Source: Streptomyces buecherae | GTDB taxonomy: Bacteria; Actinomycetota; Actinomycetes; Streptomycetales; Streptomycetaceae | Length of the DNA: 64,000 bases | Assembly: GCF_014295035.1 (NCBI RefSeq) | Contig: NZ_CP060404.1 | Location: 2,320,501-2,384,500, forward strand | Direction: 5' to 3' | Shown: in pieces, positions 1 to 9,430 of the stretch | How the letters are laid out: the number at the start of each line of letters is the position of its first letter | Position numbering within the stretch: the first letter of the stretch is position 1 | The notes under the pieces: generated by a model | The model's database searches: none | Told to the model about the DNA's origin: nothing | What the model saw: the letters and a program-made list of their open reading frames with translations, nothing else | Translations under genes and position numbers: made by a program

Positions 1-118
1 TCGGTTTCCGTTCTCGGGTGGCCCGCTCTCCGGCCTCGGTGGTCGTCCGTTCCTCGGGTCGGCTCGCGCCCGCCGCGCGCGGGCCCAACGGTGCTCCCCG
101 TCCCGTCATGCCGCGCGC

Positions 119-3100
119 CTACCGCGCGCTCCCGCGCCGGCGCGACGCCCGGTGCGTGGCGCCGTCCGGCGCGCCGTCAGCCGGCAGGTCGGCCAGTAGG
201 TCGGCGACCGTGTCCGCCTCGCGGGCGCCCAGCGTGTGGTAGACGTCGAACGCCTGCACCCAGCAGCTCATGGCGCCGCTGGACCGGCCCTGGCGCAGCA
301 TGGCCCGGCCGAGGATCACCAGGGCGTCCGCGCGGCGCCAGTCGCCGCCGTGCCGGTCGAAGGTGGTGACGGCCTGGTTGGCCAGCTCGACCGCGGTGCT
401 GGCGTCCCCGATGGCGAGCCGCGCCTCGGCCGCCCTGGCGCGGGTGCTGGCCTCGGCCACGTACCGGCCGGCGCCCGCGAAGAGGTCCAGCGCCCGCTGG
501 AGCGCCGGCAGCGCGTCCGAGGGGCGCTCGATGGCGGTCAGCGCGCAGCCCAGGGCGTAGGAGGCGTGCGCGACCGCGAGGCCCGGCCCCGGCGGGGGCG
601 TGCCGGCCGATGGGGCGGGTGCGCCGAACGCCGGGGCCGGTGCGCCGGACGGGGCGCGGCCGGCCCGCTTCGCGACGTCCAGGGAGTGCTCGGCGAGTTC
701 GCGTGCCTGGTCCGGCCGGCCGCGCGAGAGCAGGACGCGGGACCGGTCGGCCCACACCCGGGCCAGGCCGGCCAGGTTGTCGTCGCTCTCGTAGGCCCGC
801 TCGGCCAGTTCCAGGAGCTTCTCGGCCTCGGCCAGGCGGCCCAGGCTGTACACGGCGGCGGCCCGCTCGTGCGGGGCCAGCGCCCGGACGACGAGGTCGG
901 GCGGGCCCGCGGCGTTCGCGTACTGGTGCATCGCCTGCGCCGCCGCGCGCTCCGCCGCGGGGAAGCGGCCCGCCCTGTTGTGCGCGTGAGCCAGCGCCGC
1001 CAGGGCGCGCTGCCGCACGGCCTGGGTACGGGTTCCGCTGGCCGGCAGGGAGAGGGCCTCGACGCTCTCGGTGAAGTGCCGGGCGTACGCCTCGTCGTCG
1101 GCCAGCGCCCGGGCGGCCAGCGCCAGGTCGGCCAGGCGTTGGAGCAGGGCCGCCGAGACGCGGCCGGGCTGCGTCGCGCGGCGCAGCACGCGCAGCAGTC
1201 GGGGCGCCTCGTCGCGCAGCCACCGCGCCGGAGGTTCGACGTGGCGCGCCGCGGCCCGGTCGAGCCGGGCGTCGTGGGAGGCCAGGTGTCGGGGCAGGGT
1301 GTCGCCCGGGTCGAGGTGGCGGAGCGTGGCGGCGCCGGCGACCAGGTAGCGGTCGGCGAGGCGCAGCACGGCGGCGTCGCTCGCGCGCTGCGCCAGGTGC
1401 TTGCTCGGCGTGTCCGCCGCGCCGAAGCCGTGCTTGGCCAGCTCCTGCTGGGCGTAGAGCAGGGCCAGGGCGTTGAAGCGGTACCGGTCGCGGTCCTCGC
1501 GGTGCAGCAGGGACGCGGAGGCCAGCGCGTCCAGCAGGTCCTCCGCCACCAGTTGCGTACGGTCGAGGAGCGCCGCCGAGCTGAACCGGCTGACCTCGTC
1601 GTGGTCGAGCACGGACAGCAGGCAGAAGGCGCGCTGTCGCTCCGTGTTCAGCCGGCGGAAGGTCTGCTCGAAGCCGGCGGCGACCGAGAGGTCGCCGACG
1701 CGTAGCCCGGTCAGCCGGTGCGCGGGGGCCGCGAGCCGGTCGGCCAGCCGGGTCAGGGGCCAGGGGAAGCGCTGGTGCTGCCGGCGCACCAGTTCGCCGG
1801 CGATGCGCAGGGCCAGCGGCAACCCCCCGCAGTACCGGAACAGCCGGTGCGCCCCGTTGGCGTCCTGGACCACCCGCGCGCGCCCGAGCACGCGCGCCAG
1901 GAAGTCCAGCCCCTCGCGCTGGCTGAACTCGCGCAGCGCGATCCACGACACCCGCTCCGGCGCGGCGTGCGTCCGGCGGCTGGTGACGATGGCGGCGCAG
2001 CCGGGGGCGTCCGGCAGCAGCGGCGCCGCCTGCGCCCAGCCGTGCGCCCGGTCGATGACCACGAGCACCCGCCGCCCGTCCAACATCGCCTGGTAGCGCG
2101 CACGGCGCGCCTCGGTGCCGAACGGGATGTCGTCCGGCGCGGCGCCCAGGGCGAGCAGCAGGGCCTCCAGTACGCGGCCGATGGCGGGCCTGCCGCGTTC
2201 GCCGCCGTGCAGGTCCACGAAGAACCGCCCGTCCGGGAAGCCGGGGGCGAGTTCGTGCGCGGCGGCCAGGGCGAGCGTCGTCTTGCCGATGCCGCCCAGC
2301 CCGCCGACGCCGCAGACCGGCGCCGTGGGCCCGGCTCCGCGCAGCGCGCTCCGCAGCTCGGCGAGGTCCGCCTCGCGGCCGACGAAGTGGGCCGGTGGCG
2401 GCGGGAGTCGGACGGTGACGCGGAGCCCCGGGCCGATGGGCGCGCGGGGGTCGGGCGCGGGCACGTGGGCGCCGCGCAGGATGCGCTCGTACAGGTCCTG
2501 TACCTCGGTCGTGGGCTCCATGCCGAGTTCGTCGGAGAGCAGCCGGTGACAGTTCCGGTAGGCGGCGATGGCCTCGGCCGTGCGCCCCGTGCGGTGCAGC
2601 GCCGTCATCAGCAGGTGGTACGGCGGCTCGCGCAGCGGGTGCCGCGCGACCAGGGCGGCGAGTTGGGGAACGGCCTCGTCGACGCGGCCCAGCGCGAGGT
2701 CCAGGCCCAGCGCGCGTTCCTGGAGTTCGAGCCGCCACTCGGCGAGCCGCGCGCGCTCGGCGGCGGCGAACGGGCCCGGCACCTGCGCCAGCGGCTCCCG
2801 GTCGCTCCGCCACCGCTCCAGCACCTCGCCGAGCAGGGCGCGCGCCGCGCGCCGGTCCCCGCGCCGCAGCGCCTCGTCCACCGCCGCCTCCCGGCGCTGG
2901 ATCTCGCCGACGTCGGTACGTACGTCACCGTCCAGCACGTAGCCGTCCCGGCCGGCGCCGCGCAGGACCCGCGCCCCCACGGTGCGGCGGAGCTGGGCCA
3001 CGTAGCTGTGGATCACGGCCGGTGGCTGCGCCGGCTGTTGGACGCCCCAGAGCGCCGTCGCGGCCTCGCGCACGGTGACCGGGCGCCCCTTACGGAGCAG

Positions 3101-5749
3101 CAACAGGCACAGCAGCGACTGCTGACGCGGCCAACGGGGCGACACCTCGACCTCGTCGCGCCAGGCGCGCACGGGCCCGAGCAGTTCGAAGCGCAACCGG
3201 TCGGCCCGTACCGGCTCCGTGAGCGGCGGTGGCGGCTGGCCCGCCGCGTCCGGCAACGCCCCGGCGGCGGCCGCCCCGTCCGGCAGCCCGGTGTCCGCCC
3301 CGTCCGGCGTGGGTTCGCCCGCCTCGTCCGGCGTGGGTTCGCCCGCCCCGTCGGGCTGCGCCCGAGGCCCGTCGGGGGGCCGGTCCCGGTCGGCTTCGGG
3401 GGCGGCCGGGGCCGGGTCGGCCGGGTCGGCGGGGCTCACGTCGCGCGCCCCCCGCTCCGCCGCGTCCGGCGGTGCTCCCCCGGCCACGAGGAGCGGGGGA
3501 GCAACGGGCGGGGGCGCGGGGGGACGGTGCGCGCTGAGCACGGGCGCGTCGGCCCCGGCGGCGTCCCCGGCGCGGGCGGAGGCGCCGGGGACGCCGCCCG
3601 GGAGGCCGAGCCGCTCGCAGACCGGACCCACCAGGACGGCGAACGCCCGGGCGGTGCCCTGGAGGCGCAACAGGCCCTCCGGGTCGGCCATCAGGGCGGG
3701 GAAGTCGGGCAGGCTGCCCAGGTACGGGGCCAGGGCGCGGCCCACCGCCTCGACGATCTCGATGGAGCGCTCGACGCCCAGGGCGCTGAAGAGGAGTTCG
3801 CGCACGCCGTCGGCGAAGTCGTACACGGGCTGGGCGGCGTCGGCCGGGGCCAGCCGTCGGGTCAGCGCCTCGATCTCCGGCACCCGCGCGGCGGCCGGCG
3901 AGGCCGGGGTGACCTGGGTGAGGAGGCCGCCGAGTTGCACCTCCGCCACCTGGGCGGCGGTCGCCTCGGGCAGCACGGCGGACCTGACCAGGTGCATCAC
4001 GGGCGTGGTCAGCGGGCGGACCGCGGAGAGCCGGACCGCGAGCCGGTACGCCTCCGGCGAGAACGTGCTCCGAAACCGCTCGATCCGCTCCTCCGCGGAC
4101 AGCCCCACCGCCCCGGTGCCGGGCCCGCCCCCTGACGACGCCTCGCGTGACGTGCACCCGCGCGACGAGGCCCCGGGCGACACGGCCCGCCCCGGCACGG
4201 CCAACCCGCCACCGGCATCCGGCGCGAGCACCGCACCCGCCTCCGGCGCGACCAACGTCCCCGGGTACGCCGACAGGCCGAGCGGGACCTCGTCCGGAGA
4301 AGCCGGGCCCGGCCTCCCCGCCTCCGGCGCCGCAAGCCCCGGCGCGACCGGTGGCGGGCCGGCGGACGCGGCCCGGCGCGCCGACGTGCCCGGTGCCCGC
4401 TCCATCGGCACCAGCACCGTCTCGACGTGGCGCGGGGTGCCCGGCCGGGTCTGGAGGGCGACCCACGGCGCCAGCGCGGCCGGCGCCAGCCGCAACACCG
4501 GGAGCGCCACGTGGTGTTCGGCGGTCGGGTCACGCTCGCCGGTGAGCGGGTCGGCCACGCCGAGCCGGTGCGCCGGACTGAGCGGCGCCGCCGCGGTGAG
4601 CAGCCGCGGCTGGGCGTCGAGGCCGCTGCCCCGCCACAGCCGGCGCGGCAGCGCGTGCAACACGGCCACGGGGCCCCACCGGTGCTGCGCGAGGAGGGCG
4701 CGCAGGGTGCGCGGATCGCGCCAGGCCGGGTGCACGCCGTCGGTGAGGATGAGGACGACGGCGCCGGGCCCGTCGGCCATGGACGGGGCGCGCCGTCCCC
4801 GGGCCCCGGCCCGTGCCGGGTCGAACCGCTGCTGCCGTACGGACCGAAAGGCGCCACTGCGCCGCAGCACCGCGCGCACCTCGGCGGCGATCGGATGCCA
4901 CACCCGCATGGAGGGCGACCGGTCGACCCAGAGCACGGCCGTCAGGGCGCGTTCGGGGACCGCCGTGGTCACCAGGTCGAACAGCCCCGTCTCGGCGGTG
5001 AGCCGCACCGTGGCCTCGATGTCGGTGACCGTGCGCTGCGGGTGGTCGTGGTAGCGGATCAGCGGGCGCAGCGCCCGCGCCAGCCGCTGTGCCTCGGGCA
5101 GCACCCGCCCGCCCGGCACCCTGCTCCCCCGCGCGCCCCGTCCGGCCCCGTCGCCGCCCGCGCTGCCGTGGCTGTACAGGGCGCGCCGTGGCGGCCGCTT
5201 CCCGGTCCCGCCGGACGGGGCGGCGAGGCCGGCCCCGGTCGCGTCCGGCGTCGACGTCGGGGCGCCGGTCGGCGGCACGGCCGGCTCGCCGGGCCCGGGC
5301 AGCGGGACGGCGCCCCGTGTGCCCGCTCCGTTGGGCCCCGGGGCCCCGATCCGCTCGGCCGGCGCGCCGTGCGCGGGCCCCTTGGGGGCGCCGGCGGGGG
5401 CACCGGCGGGAGTGTCGCCAGGGCCGCCGTCCCGGCCGTCCCCGGGGGCGTCGCCCGGCCGCGGCTCCGTGGCGTCGGCCGCGAGGACGGGGCCGACGGA
5501 CGGGCCGGACGGGCCAGCCGGGCCAGACGGGGCAGAACAGTCGGACGGAGCGGAGTCGGGCGGAACGGAGCCGGGGGCGGAGTCGGGCGGTGGGGGCCCG
5601 GCCGGTGGGGCGGGGGCGGGCGCGGCCTGGCGCGCGTCGTTCCGTTCGGCGTCCGCGATCACCTGGGCCAGCCACAGCACGTCGAGCAGCTCGTCGGCGC
5701 CGGGTTCGTACCCCACGCCGACGAGCGCCTGCCGCAGCCGGTCGATCAC
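119..5749 (-). CDS. vWA / winged-helix-BTAD / NB-ARC / TPR multidomain protein of a MoxR-linked conflict-type operon
   Basis: Largest gene of the window (1,876 aa). Its GTG start overlaps the stop of the MoxR gene by 4 bp (GTGA), so it is the translationally coupled last gene of the operon. Visible modules: a helical N-terminus; a long Pro/Ala/Gly linker; a von Willebrand A-like domain (about residues 215-430, resembling the SAV_2336 N-terminal family) with a MIDAS-type DRSPS near 273 and LILTDG near 333; a helical block near 560-720; a second linker with EPTPD repeats; an OmpR-type winged helix plus BTAD (about 850-1100); an NB-ARC/STAND NTPase with GIGKTT near 1150 and a GLPLAL motif; and TPR-like helices to the end. 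vWA domains bind metal and ligands, MoxR ATPases remodel their partners, and STAND modules act as ATP-driven switches. The inferred role is sensor and transducer; DNA binding through the internal winged helix is possible. A plain SARP activator is unlikely because of the vWA part and the operon. Confidence 0.85.
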   Translation of the reverse strand: MIDRLRQALVGVGYEPGADELLDVLWLAQVIADAERNDARQAAPAPAPPAGPPPPDSAPGSVPPDSAPSDCSAPSGPAGPSGPSVGPVLAADATEPRPGDAPGDGRDGGPGDTPAGAPAGAPKGPAHGAPAERIGAPGPNGAGTRGAVPLPGPGEPAVPPTGAPTSTPDATGAGLAAPSGGTGKRPPRRALYSHGSAGGDGAGRGARGSRVPGGRVLPEAQRLARALRPLIRYHDHPQRTVTDIEATVRLTAETGLFDLVTTAVPERALTAVLWVDRSPSMRVWHPIAAEVRAVLRRSGAFRSVRQQRFDPARAGARGRRAPSMADGPGAVVLILTDGVHPAWRDPRTLRALLAQHRWGPVAVLHALPRRLWRGSGLDAQPRLLTAAAPLSPAHRLGVADPLTGERDPTAEHHVALPVLRLAPAALAPWVALQTRPGTPRHVETVLVPMERAPGTSARRAASAGPPPVAPGLAAPEAGRPGPASPDEVPLGLSAYPGTLVAPEAGAVLAPDAGGGLAVPGRAVSPGASSRGCTSREASSGGGPGTGAVGLSAEERIERFRSTFSPEAYRLAVRLSAVRPLTTPVMHLVRSAVLPEATAAQVAEVQLGGLLTQVTPASPAAARVPEIEALTRRLAPADAAQPVYDFADGVRELLFSALGVERSIEIVEAVGRALAPYLGSLPDFPALMADPEGLLRLQGTARAFAVLVGPVCERLGLPGGVPGASARAGDAAGADAPVLSAHRPPAPPPVAPPLLVAGGAPPDAAERGARDVSPADPADPAPAAPEADRDRPPDGPRAQPDGAGEPTPDEAGEPTPDGADTGLPDGAAAAGALPDAAGQPPPPLTEPVRADRLRFELLGPVRAWRDEVEVSPRWPRQQSLLCLLLLRKGRPVTVREAATALWGVQQPAQPPAVIHSYVAQLRRTVGARVLRGAGRDGYVLDGDVRTDVGEIQRREAAVDEALRRGDRRAARALLGEVLERWRSDREPLAQVPGPFAAAERARLAEWRLELQERALGLDLALGRVDEAVPQLAALVARHPLREPPYHLLMTALHRTGRTAEAIAAYRNCHRLLSDELGMEPTTEVQDLYERILRGAHVPAPDPRAPIGPGLRVTVRLPPPPAHFVGREADLAELRSALRGAGPTAPVCGVGGLGGIGKTTLALAAAHELAPGFPDGRFFVDLHGGERGRPAIGRVLEALLLALGAAPDDIPFGTEARRARYQAMLDGRRVLVVIDRAHGWAQAAPLLPDAPGCAAIVTSRRTHAAPERVSWIALREFSQREGLDFLARVLGRARVVQDANGAHRLFRYCGGLPLALRIAGELVRRQHQRFPWPLTRLADRLAAPAHRLTGLRVGDLSVAAGFEQTFRRLNTERQRAFCLLSVLDHDEVSRFSSAALLDRTQLVAEDLLDALASASLLHREDRDRYRFNALALLYAQQELAKHGFGAADTPSKHLAQRASDAAVLRLADRYLVAGAATLRHLDPGDTLPRHLASHDARLDRAAARHVEPPARWLRDEAPRLLRVLRRATQPGRVSAALLQRLADLALAARALADDEAYARHFTESVEALSLPASGTRTQAVRQRALAALAHAHNRAGRFPAAERAAAQAMHQYANAAGPPDLVVRALAPHERAAAVYSLGRLAEAEKLLELAERAYESDDNLAGLARVWADRSRVLLSRGRPDQARELAEHSLDVAKRAGRAPSGAPAPAFGAPAPSAGTPPPGPGLAVAHASYALGCALTAIERPSDALPALQRALDLFAGAGRYVAEASTRARAAEARLAIGDASTAVELANQAVTTFDRHGGDWRRADALVILGRAMLRQGRSSGAMSCWVQAFDVYHTLGAREADTVADLLADLPADGAPDGATHRASRRRGSAR

Positions 5750-6999
5750 GTCGGTAACGTCTCGTCGAGCCGGTGCATGACGGCCGCGAGGAGCTGGTCC
5801 CGGCTCATGTCGGCGCCCGCGAGGCGCAGATGGACCGCGGCCAGGAGCTGGTCGGTGGCCAGGGTCTCGGTGGCGGAGCGGCGCAGGAACGCGTCGATGA
5901 GGTCCTCCGCCTTCGCCAGCGCCGCCTCGCCCAGGCTGCCGCGGACGATGTCGCGCAGGCGGTCGGCGTCCGGGTCGGGCAGGTCGAGGCGGACGCAGCG
6001 GCGCAGGAACGCGGGGGGAAAGTCGCGCTCCCCGTTGCTGGTCATCACCACGACGGGAAAGTGCGTACAGGCGACGACACCGCGCCGTACCCTGGCCCGC
6101 TCCCGTCCCCCGCTGACCAGTACGTCCACATCGCGCTGCTGCTCGGGCAGCCGGGCCAGTTCGGGGATCTCGAACTCGCCTTCCTCCAGGACCACCAGCA
6201 GGTCGTTGGGCAGGTCGATGTCGGCCTTGTCGAGTTCGTCGATGAGAAGTACGCGCGGCCGGTGCGCCGCGGCCAGCGCCGTGCCGAGCGGGCCGAGCCG
6301 CAGGTACTGGCCGATGTCCGGCTCCGGGGCCGCGGCCCGGTAGCCCGAGGCCCGGCGGCCGGCGTGCAGGGCTCCGTGCGCGCTGCCCCGCGCGCTGCGG
6401 AGCGCGCGGGCGCCGGTGCCCTTGCCGCGCGGGCCGCCGCCGCCGCGGATGCTGCCGCGTGCGGCGGCGGCCCCCATCGCGCGCTCGCGGCGCAGCGACG
6501 CCTCGCGCAGCCTGCCTACCGCGTCGTACCGGTAGAGGGCGTCCGCCAGGGTGGCGCGGCTGTTCACGGACCAGCGCAGCACCGCGCCGAGCCCCAGCTC
6601 GCGGGCTATGGCGTGGGCGAGTTCGGACTTGCCGGTGCCGGGCCGCCCGGTGACCAGCAGCGGGCGGTGCAGGTGCAGGGCGGCGTTGACGATGGCGATC
6701 TCGTCACGGCCCATCAGGTACGGCGGGGTGGAGCCGGTGTTCCGGTTGGTGGCGAACCGGCGCCAGGGCGGCGGCTCCGGCAGCGCCGCGGGGCCCCGGA
6801 AGGCCCACCACGCCTCGCCCGGCGCCCCCGCCGCCCCGTCCCCCGCTGCCCCGTCCCCCGGGGAACCGGCCCCCACGGACGGCCGGCCGGGCACGTTCGG
6901 CTCGTTCACCGTGCTCGCCCCGTTCGGCTCGTTCCCCTCCTGCGGACGACCCGCGCCCGGCTCGCTCTGGGCGCTGCCCGATCCGGCTGGTGGGACCAC
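5746..6999 (-). CDS. MoxR-type AAA+ ATPase
   Basis: AAA+ ATPase of the MoxR/AAA_5 kind (417 aa). The start is set at a GTG preceded by AAGGAG eight bases upstream; an open frame continues upstream but lies inside the protease gene. Residues 1-90 are a Gly/Pro/Asn-rich disordered leader. Walker A is GRPGTGKSE (118-126), Walker B is VLLIDELDKAD (251-261), and a sensor-1 stretch VMTSNGERD precedes an arginine-finger-like FLRRCVR. A basic Arg/Gly-rich insert of about 55 residues sits between Walker A and B (about 170-225), which is unusual for the core. MoxR proteins act as ATP-driven chaperones for vWA partners, and here the vWA protein is encoded immediately downstream with a 4-bp overlap. The likely role is to remodel or gate the vWA/STAND protein or the protease. 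Confidence 0.88.
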   Translation of the reverse strand: MVPPAGSGSAQSEPGAGRPQEGNEPNGASTVNEPNVPGRPSVGAGSPGDGAAGDGAAGAPGEAWWAFRGPAALPEPPPWRRFATNRNTGSTPPYLMGRDEIAIVNAALHLHRPLLVTGRPGTGKSELAHAIARELGLGAVLRWSVNSRATLADALYRYDAVGRLREASLRRERAMGAAAARGSIRGGGGPRGKGTGARALRSARGSAHGALHAGRRASGYRAAAPEPDIGQYLRLGPLGTALAAAHRPRVLLIDELDKADIDLPNDLLVVLEEGEFEIPELARLPEQQRDVDVLVSGGRERARVRRGVVACTHFPVVVMTSNGERDFPPAFLRRCVRLDLPDPDADRLRDIVRGSLGEAALAKAEDLIDAFLRRSATETLATDQLLAAVHLRLAGADMSRDQLLAAVMHRLDETLPT

Positions 7000-7198
7000 G
7001 GCGCACTCTCCTTGATCGTCGTGGGCATGGGCATGGGCGTCGGCAGAGACCGGAGCCAGGGCCTGGTGCCGCTTGGCCGGCGCGGGACGGCGCGGCCGGG
7101 CGCCGGGCGGGCGCGGCGGGCGACCAAGGCCCGGGTGGCGCGGCAGCGCGCGGCGGGCGGCCGGCCAGGGGTGTGCGCCGGGGGCTGCCGGCGGCCGG

Positions 7199-9424
7199 TC
7201 ATGACGCCGGCTCCGCGAGGACCCAGGGTTCCGGGGCGAGCGGCGGGGGCCGGTGGTCGGGCGGGTCGTGGAGCAGCGACAGTTGGCCGCCCCGGTGCGT
7301 CGGGATGCCGGGCTCGGCCATCGCCTTGGCCCGCTCCAACCGCACCGCCTCGGGCACCCCGCGCGGTTCGGTGCCCTCCAGCACGCTGGACAGGTCGAGG
7401 CCGACCTGCTCCCCGTGGTCCGTACGGTGCCAGAGCACCGTGTGCACGCCGGCCTGTACACACTGCCGCAGCAACTGGCCGTGCCGCGCCGGGTCGCAGC
7501 ACAGCACGACGGTGCCCACGTCCGGGCGGACCTCCAGGTTGGCCCGCGCCACCTTGTGGTCGGCGTACTTCTCGCCGAAGACCAGGCGTCCCGCGCTGGC
7601 CAGGGCGGCCGTGCGGCGCTTCCACCCCGCGTAGCACTCCCGCGTCCTGGTCGTGGTGCGGACGACCAGGCGTCGGGTCAGCCCCGGTACGAACGCGCCG
7701 CCCTCGTCCCCCTCCTCGGACTCCCACGTGTCGATGGCGAGCCCCAGCCACTCGGGCGCGACGAAGAACTCCACGAGCGCCGTCTCGGGGTCCTCACGCA
7801 CCTCGGTGCGCAGCACCCGTCGGATGTCCTCGACCACCCGGGCGCTGGCGGCGTCGCGGTCCCGCACCACGACGAGCCTGGGCTGCGCACCGGCGTCCCA
7901 GGCCCATATCTGGTACGTGAAGAGTGTGCTGCCGCCGGTGGGCAACAGCTCGATCTGGACCCGGGGCACGGCCCGCCCCAGCCGCCCGGCGGCGGTGCCG
8001 CCCGCCCCGTCCACGGGCGGCGGCGGGGCGGACGGTGCCCGCGCCGCCGCGTGGCGGTCCGCCGCGTCCGCCTGGAACTGGCACACCGCGGCCCACGGCA
8101 CGCCCATGCGGCGCGCGACCCGCTCCGTCCACGCCTGGAGGTCCTCGGTGAGCTGGTCCGCGGTCTGCCGTTCCTCGCCCGCCACCAGGACGACCGCGCG
8201 CAACAGCGGCGGCACGGGCTGGCGGTCCGTCGGCTCGTACGCCTCCAACACGTCGATGACGTCGGCCAGTCCGGACAGCGCCCGCGGCTCCGCGTCGTAG
8301 GGCAGTACGGCGGCGAGCAGGGCGTCCGGCGTCGCCTGGCGGCAGCGCGCGAGCAACCCGGCCAGATCGCGCCGTTGGTCGAGGGTCAGGCACTCGGTGG
8401 GGCTCACGATGCGCGCGGCCCTGCGCAGCCGCTCCCACGGCTCCCCGGGCGACCCGGCCGCGCCGCCGTCGGGTGCGGAGTGCTGCGCGAGGGTGGTGCG
8501 GGCGGCTTCGAGGAGTTCGGGCACGCCGCGCCGGCTGCCCACGGCCAGTCGCACCAGGCGCGCGTGATCGGTGCCGAGGTCGCGCGCGGGGAAGCCGAAC
8601 CGCGCGGCGAGCCACCGCTCGCACTGCGCCACCGCCGCCGGCGTGGTGAGCACGCCCTCCAGCGCGGCCAGGAGTTGCTGCACGCCGCGCCGGGCGGCGG
8701 GCACCCGCAGCGGTGGCATGCGGGGCAGCTCCGACTCGATCGCCGGCAGGCTGATGCCGTACACGACGGCCGGCGACCGGTCCTGGTGCCCGCCGGCGCC
8801 GGCGCGCGCCCGCGCGGCCTGCGCGTCCTCGTGGACGGCCACCACCAGCCCGACCACCGCCTGGCGCGCGCGGTCCCACAGCGGGCCGCCGCTGTACCCG
8901 GCGCTCACACCGACCCCGCCGACGACGTCCAGCGCGACCCACGGGGCGGCCACCACGCGCGGCCTGGCCCGGATCGTCGTCACCGGGTTCCCGCTGGCCC
9001 ACAGCGCGACGACCTCGCGCTCGCAGTCGTGGAGCTGGAACGGCGCCGGCTCGGCGCCCGGCGGGGCGCTCCCCTCCAGCCGGAGCACCGCGAGGTCGCC
9101 GTGGTGCGCGAGCCGCCCGGGTACCACCGGCGCGCGACCGATGGCGTCCGCGCGCGGGGGCCGCCACCCTCCGGGCTCCACCCGGGCGCTCACCTCGCGC
9201 TCTCGGTCCACCAGCGGAAAGGCCAGCCGCAGCAGGGCGTCACGGGGCGGGGCCGCCTGGTCGAACTGGCCCCGTCCCAGCGCGCTGTTGACGACGTGCG
9301 CGCAGGTCAGCACCAGGTCGTCGGCGACCATGACGCCGGCGCCGACCGGTCCGGAGCTGCCGAGCACCGAGACGAACGCGGCGTGCAGCGCGGCGTCCTC
9401 CACGTCAGCGTGCATGTCGATCAC
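7199..9424 (-). CDS. Trypsin-like serine protease with VMAP-type middle and C-terminal regions
   Basis: 741 aa. Residues 1-210 are a chymotrypsin-fold protease with an intact triad: His43 (LTCAHVV), Asp110 (HHGDLAVLRL) and Ser178 (AGYSGGPLW). There is no signal peptide, so it should act in the cytoplasm. The middle (about 250-480) is helical, like effector-associated or VMAP middle regions. The C-terminal third (EFFVAPEWLGLAIDTW and following) looks like the C-terminal domain of vWA-MoxR-associated proteins. The GTG start lies only 6 bases after the stop of the small upstream gene, with AAGG overlapping that stop; an ATG three codons in is the alternative. In known conflict systems the protease is the effector that would be unleashed after sensing. 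The substrate is unknown; the neighbouring Trypco1-like protein is a candidate regulator. Confidence 0.85.
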   Translation of the reverse strand: MIDMHADVEDAALHAAFVSVLGSSGPVGAGVMVADDLVLTCAHVVNSALGRGQFDQAAPPRDALLRLAFPLVDREREVSARVEPGGWRPPRADAIGRAPVVPGRLAHHGDLAVLRLEGSAPPGAEPAPFQLHDCEREVVALWASGNPVTTIRARPRVVAAPWVALDVVGGVGVSAGYSGGPLWDRARQAVVGLVVAVHEDAQAARARAGAGGHQDRSPAVVYGISLPAIESELPRMPPLRVPAARRGVQQLLAALEGVLTTPAAVAQCERWLAARFGFPARDLGTDHARLVRLAVGSRRGVPELLEAARTTLAQHSAPDGGAAGSPGEPWERLRRAARIVSPTECLTLDQRRDLAGLLARCRQATPDALLAAVLPYDAEPRALSGLADVIDVLEAYEPTDRQPVPPLLRAVVLVAGEERQTADQLTEDLQAWTERVARRMGVPWAAVCQFQADAADRHAAARAPSAPPPPVDGAGGTAAGRLGRAVPRVQIELLPTGGSTLFTYQIWAWDAGAQPRLVVVRDRDAASARVVEDIRRVLRTEVREDPETALVEFFVAPEWLGLAIDTWESEEGDEGGAFVPGLTRRLVVRTTTRTRECYAGWKRRTAALASAGRLVFGEKYADHKVARANLEVRPDVGTVVLCCDPARHGQLLRQCVQAGVHTVLWHRTDHGEQVGLDLSSVLEGTEPRGVPEAVRLERAKAMAEPGIPTHRGGQLSLLHDPPDHRPPPLAPEPWVLAEPAS

Positions 9425-9430
9425 GCTGCC

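Noticed and set aside
1718..4135. Plus-strand open frame of 805 codons opposite the large vWA/STAND gene
   Set aside because: It mirrors the minus-strand gene in a high-GC region; its Gly/Arg/Val-rich translation shows no domains, while the minus strand carries clear motifs.
7000..7461. Upstream extension of the MoxR gene
   Set aside because: The extension overlaps the protease gene, has no domain, and a GTG with a strong AAGGAG exists at 6999.
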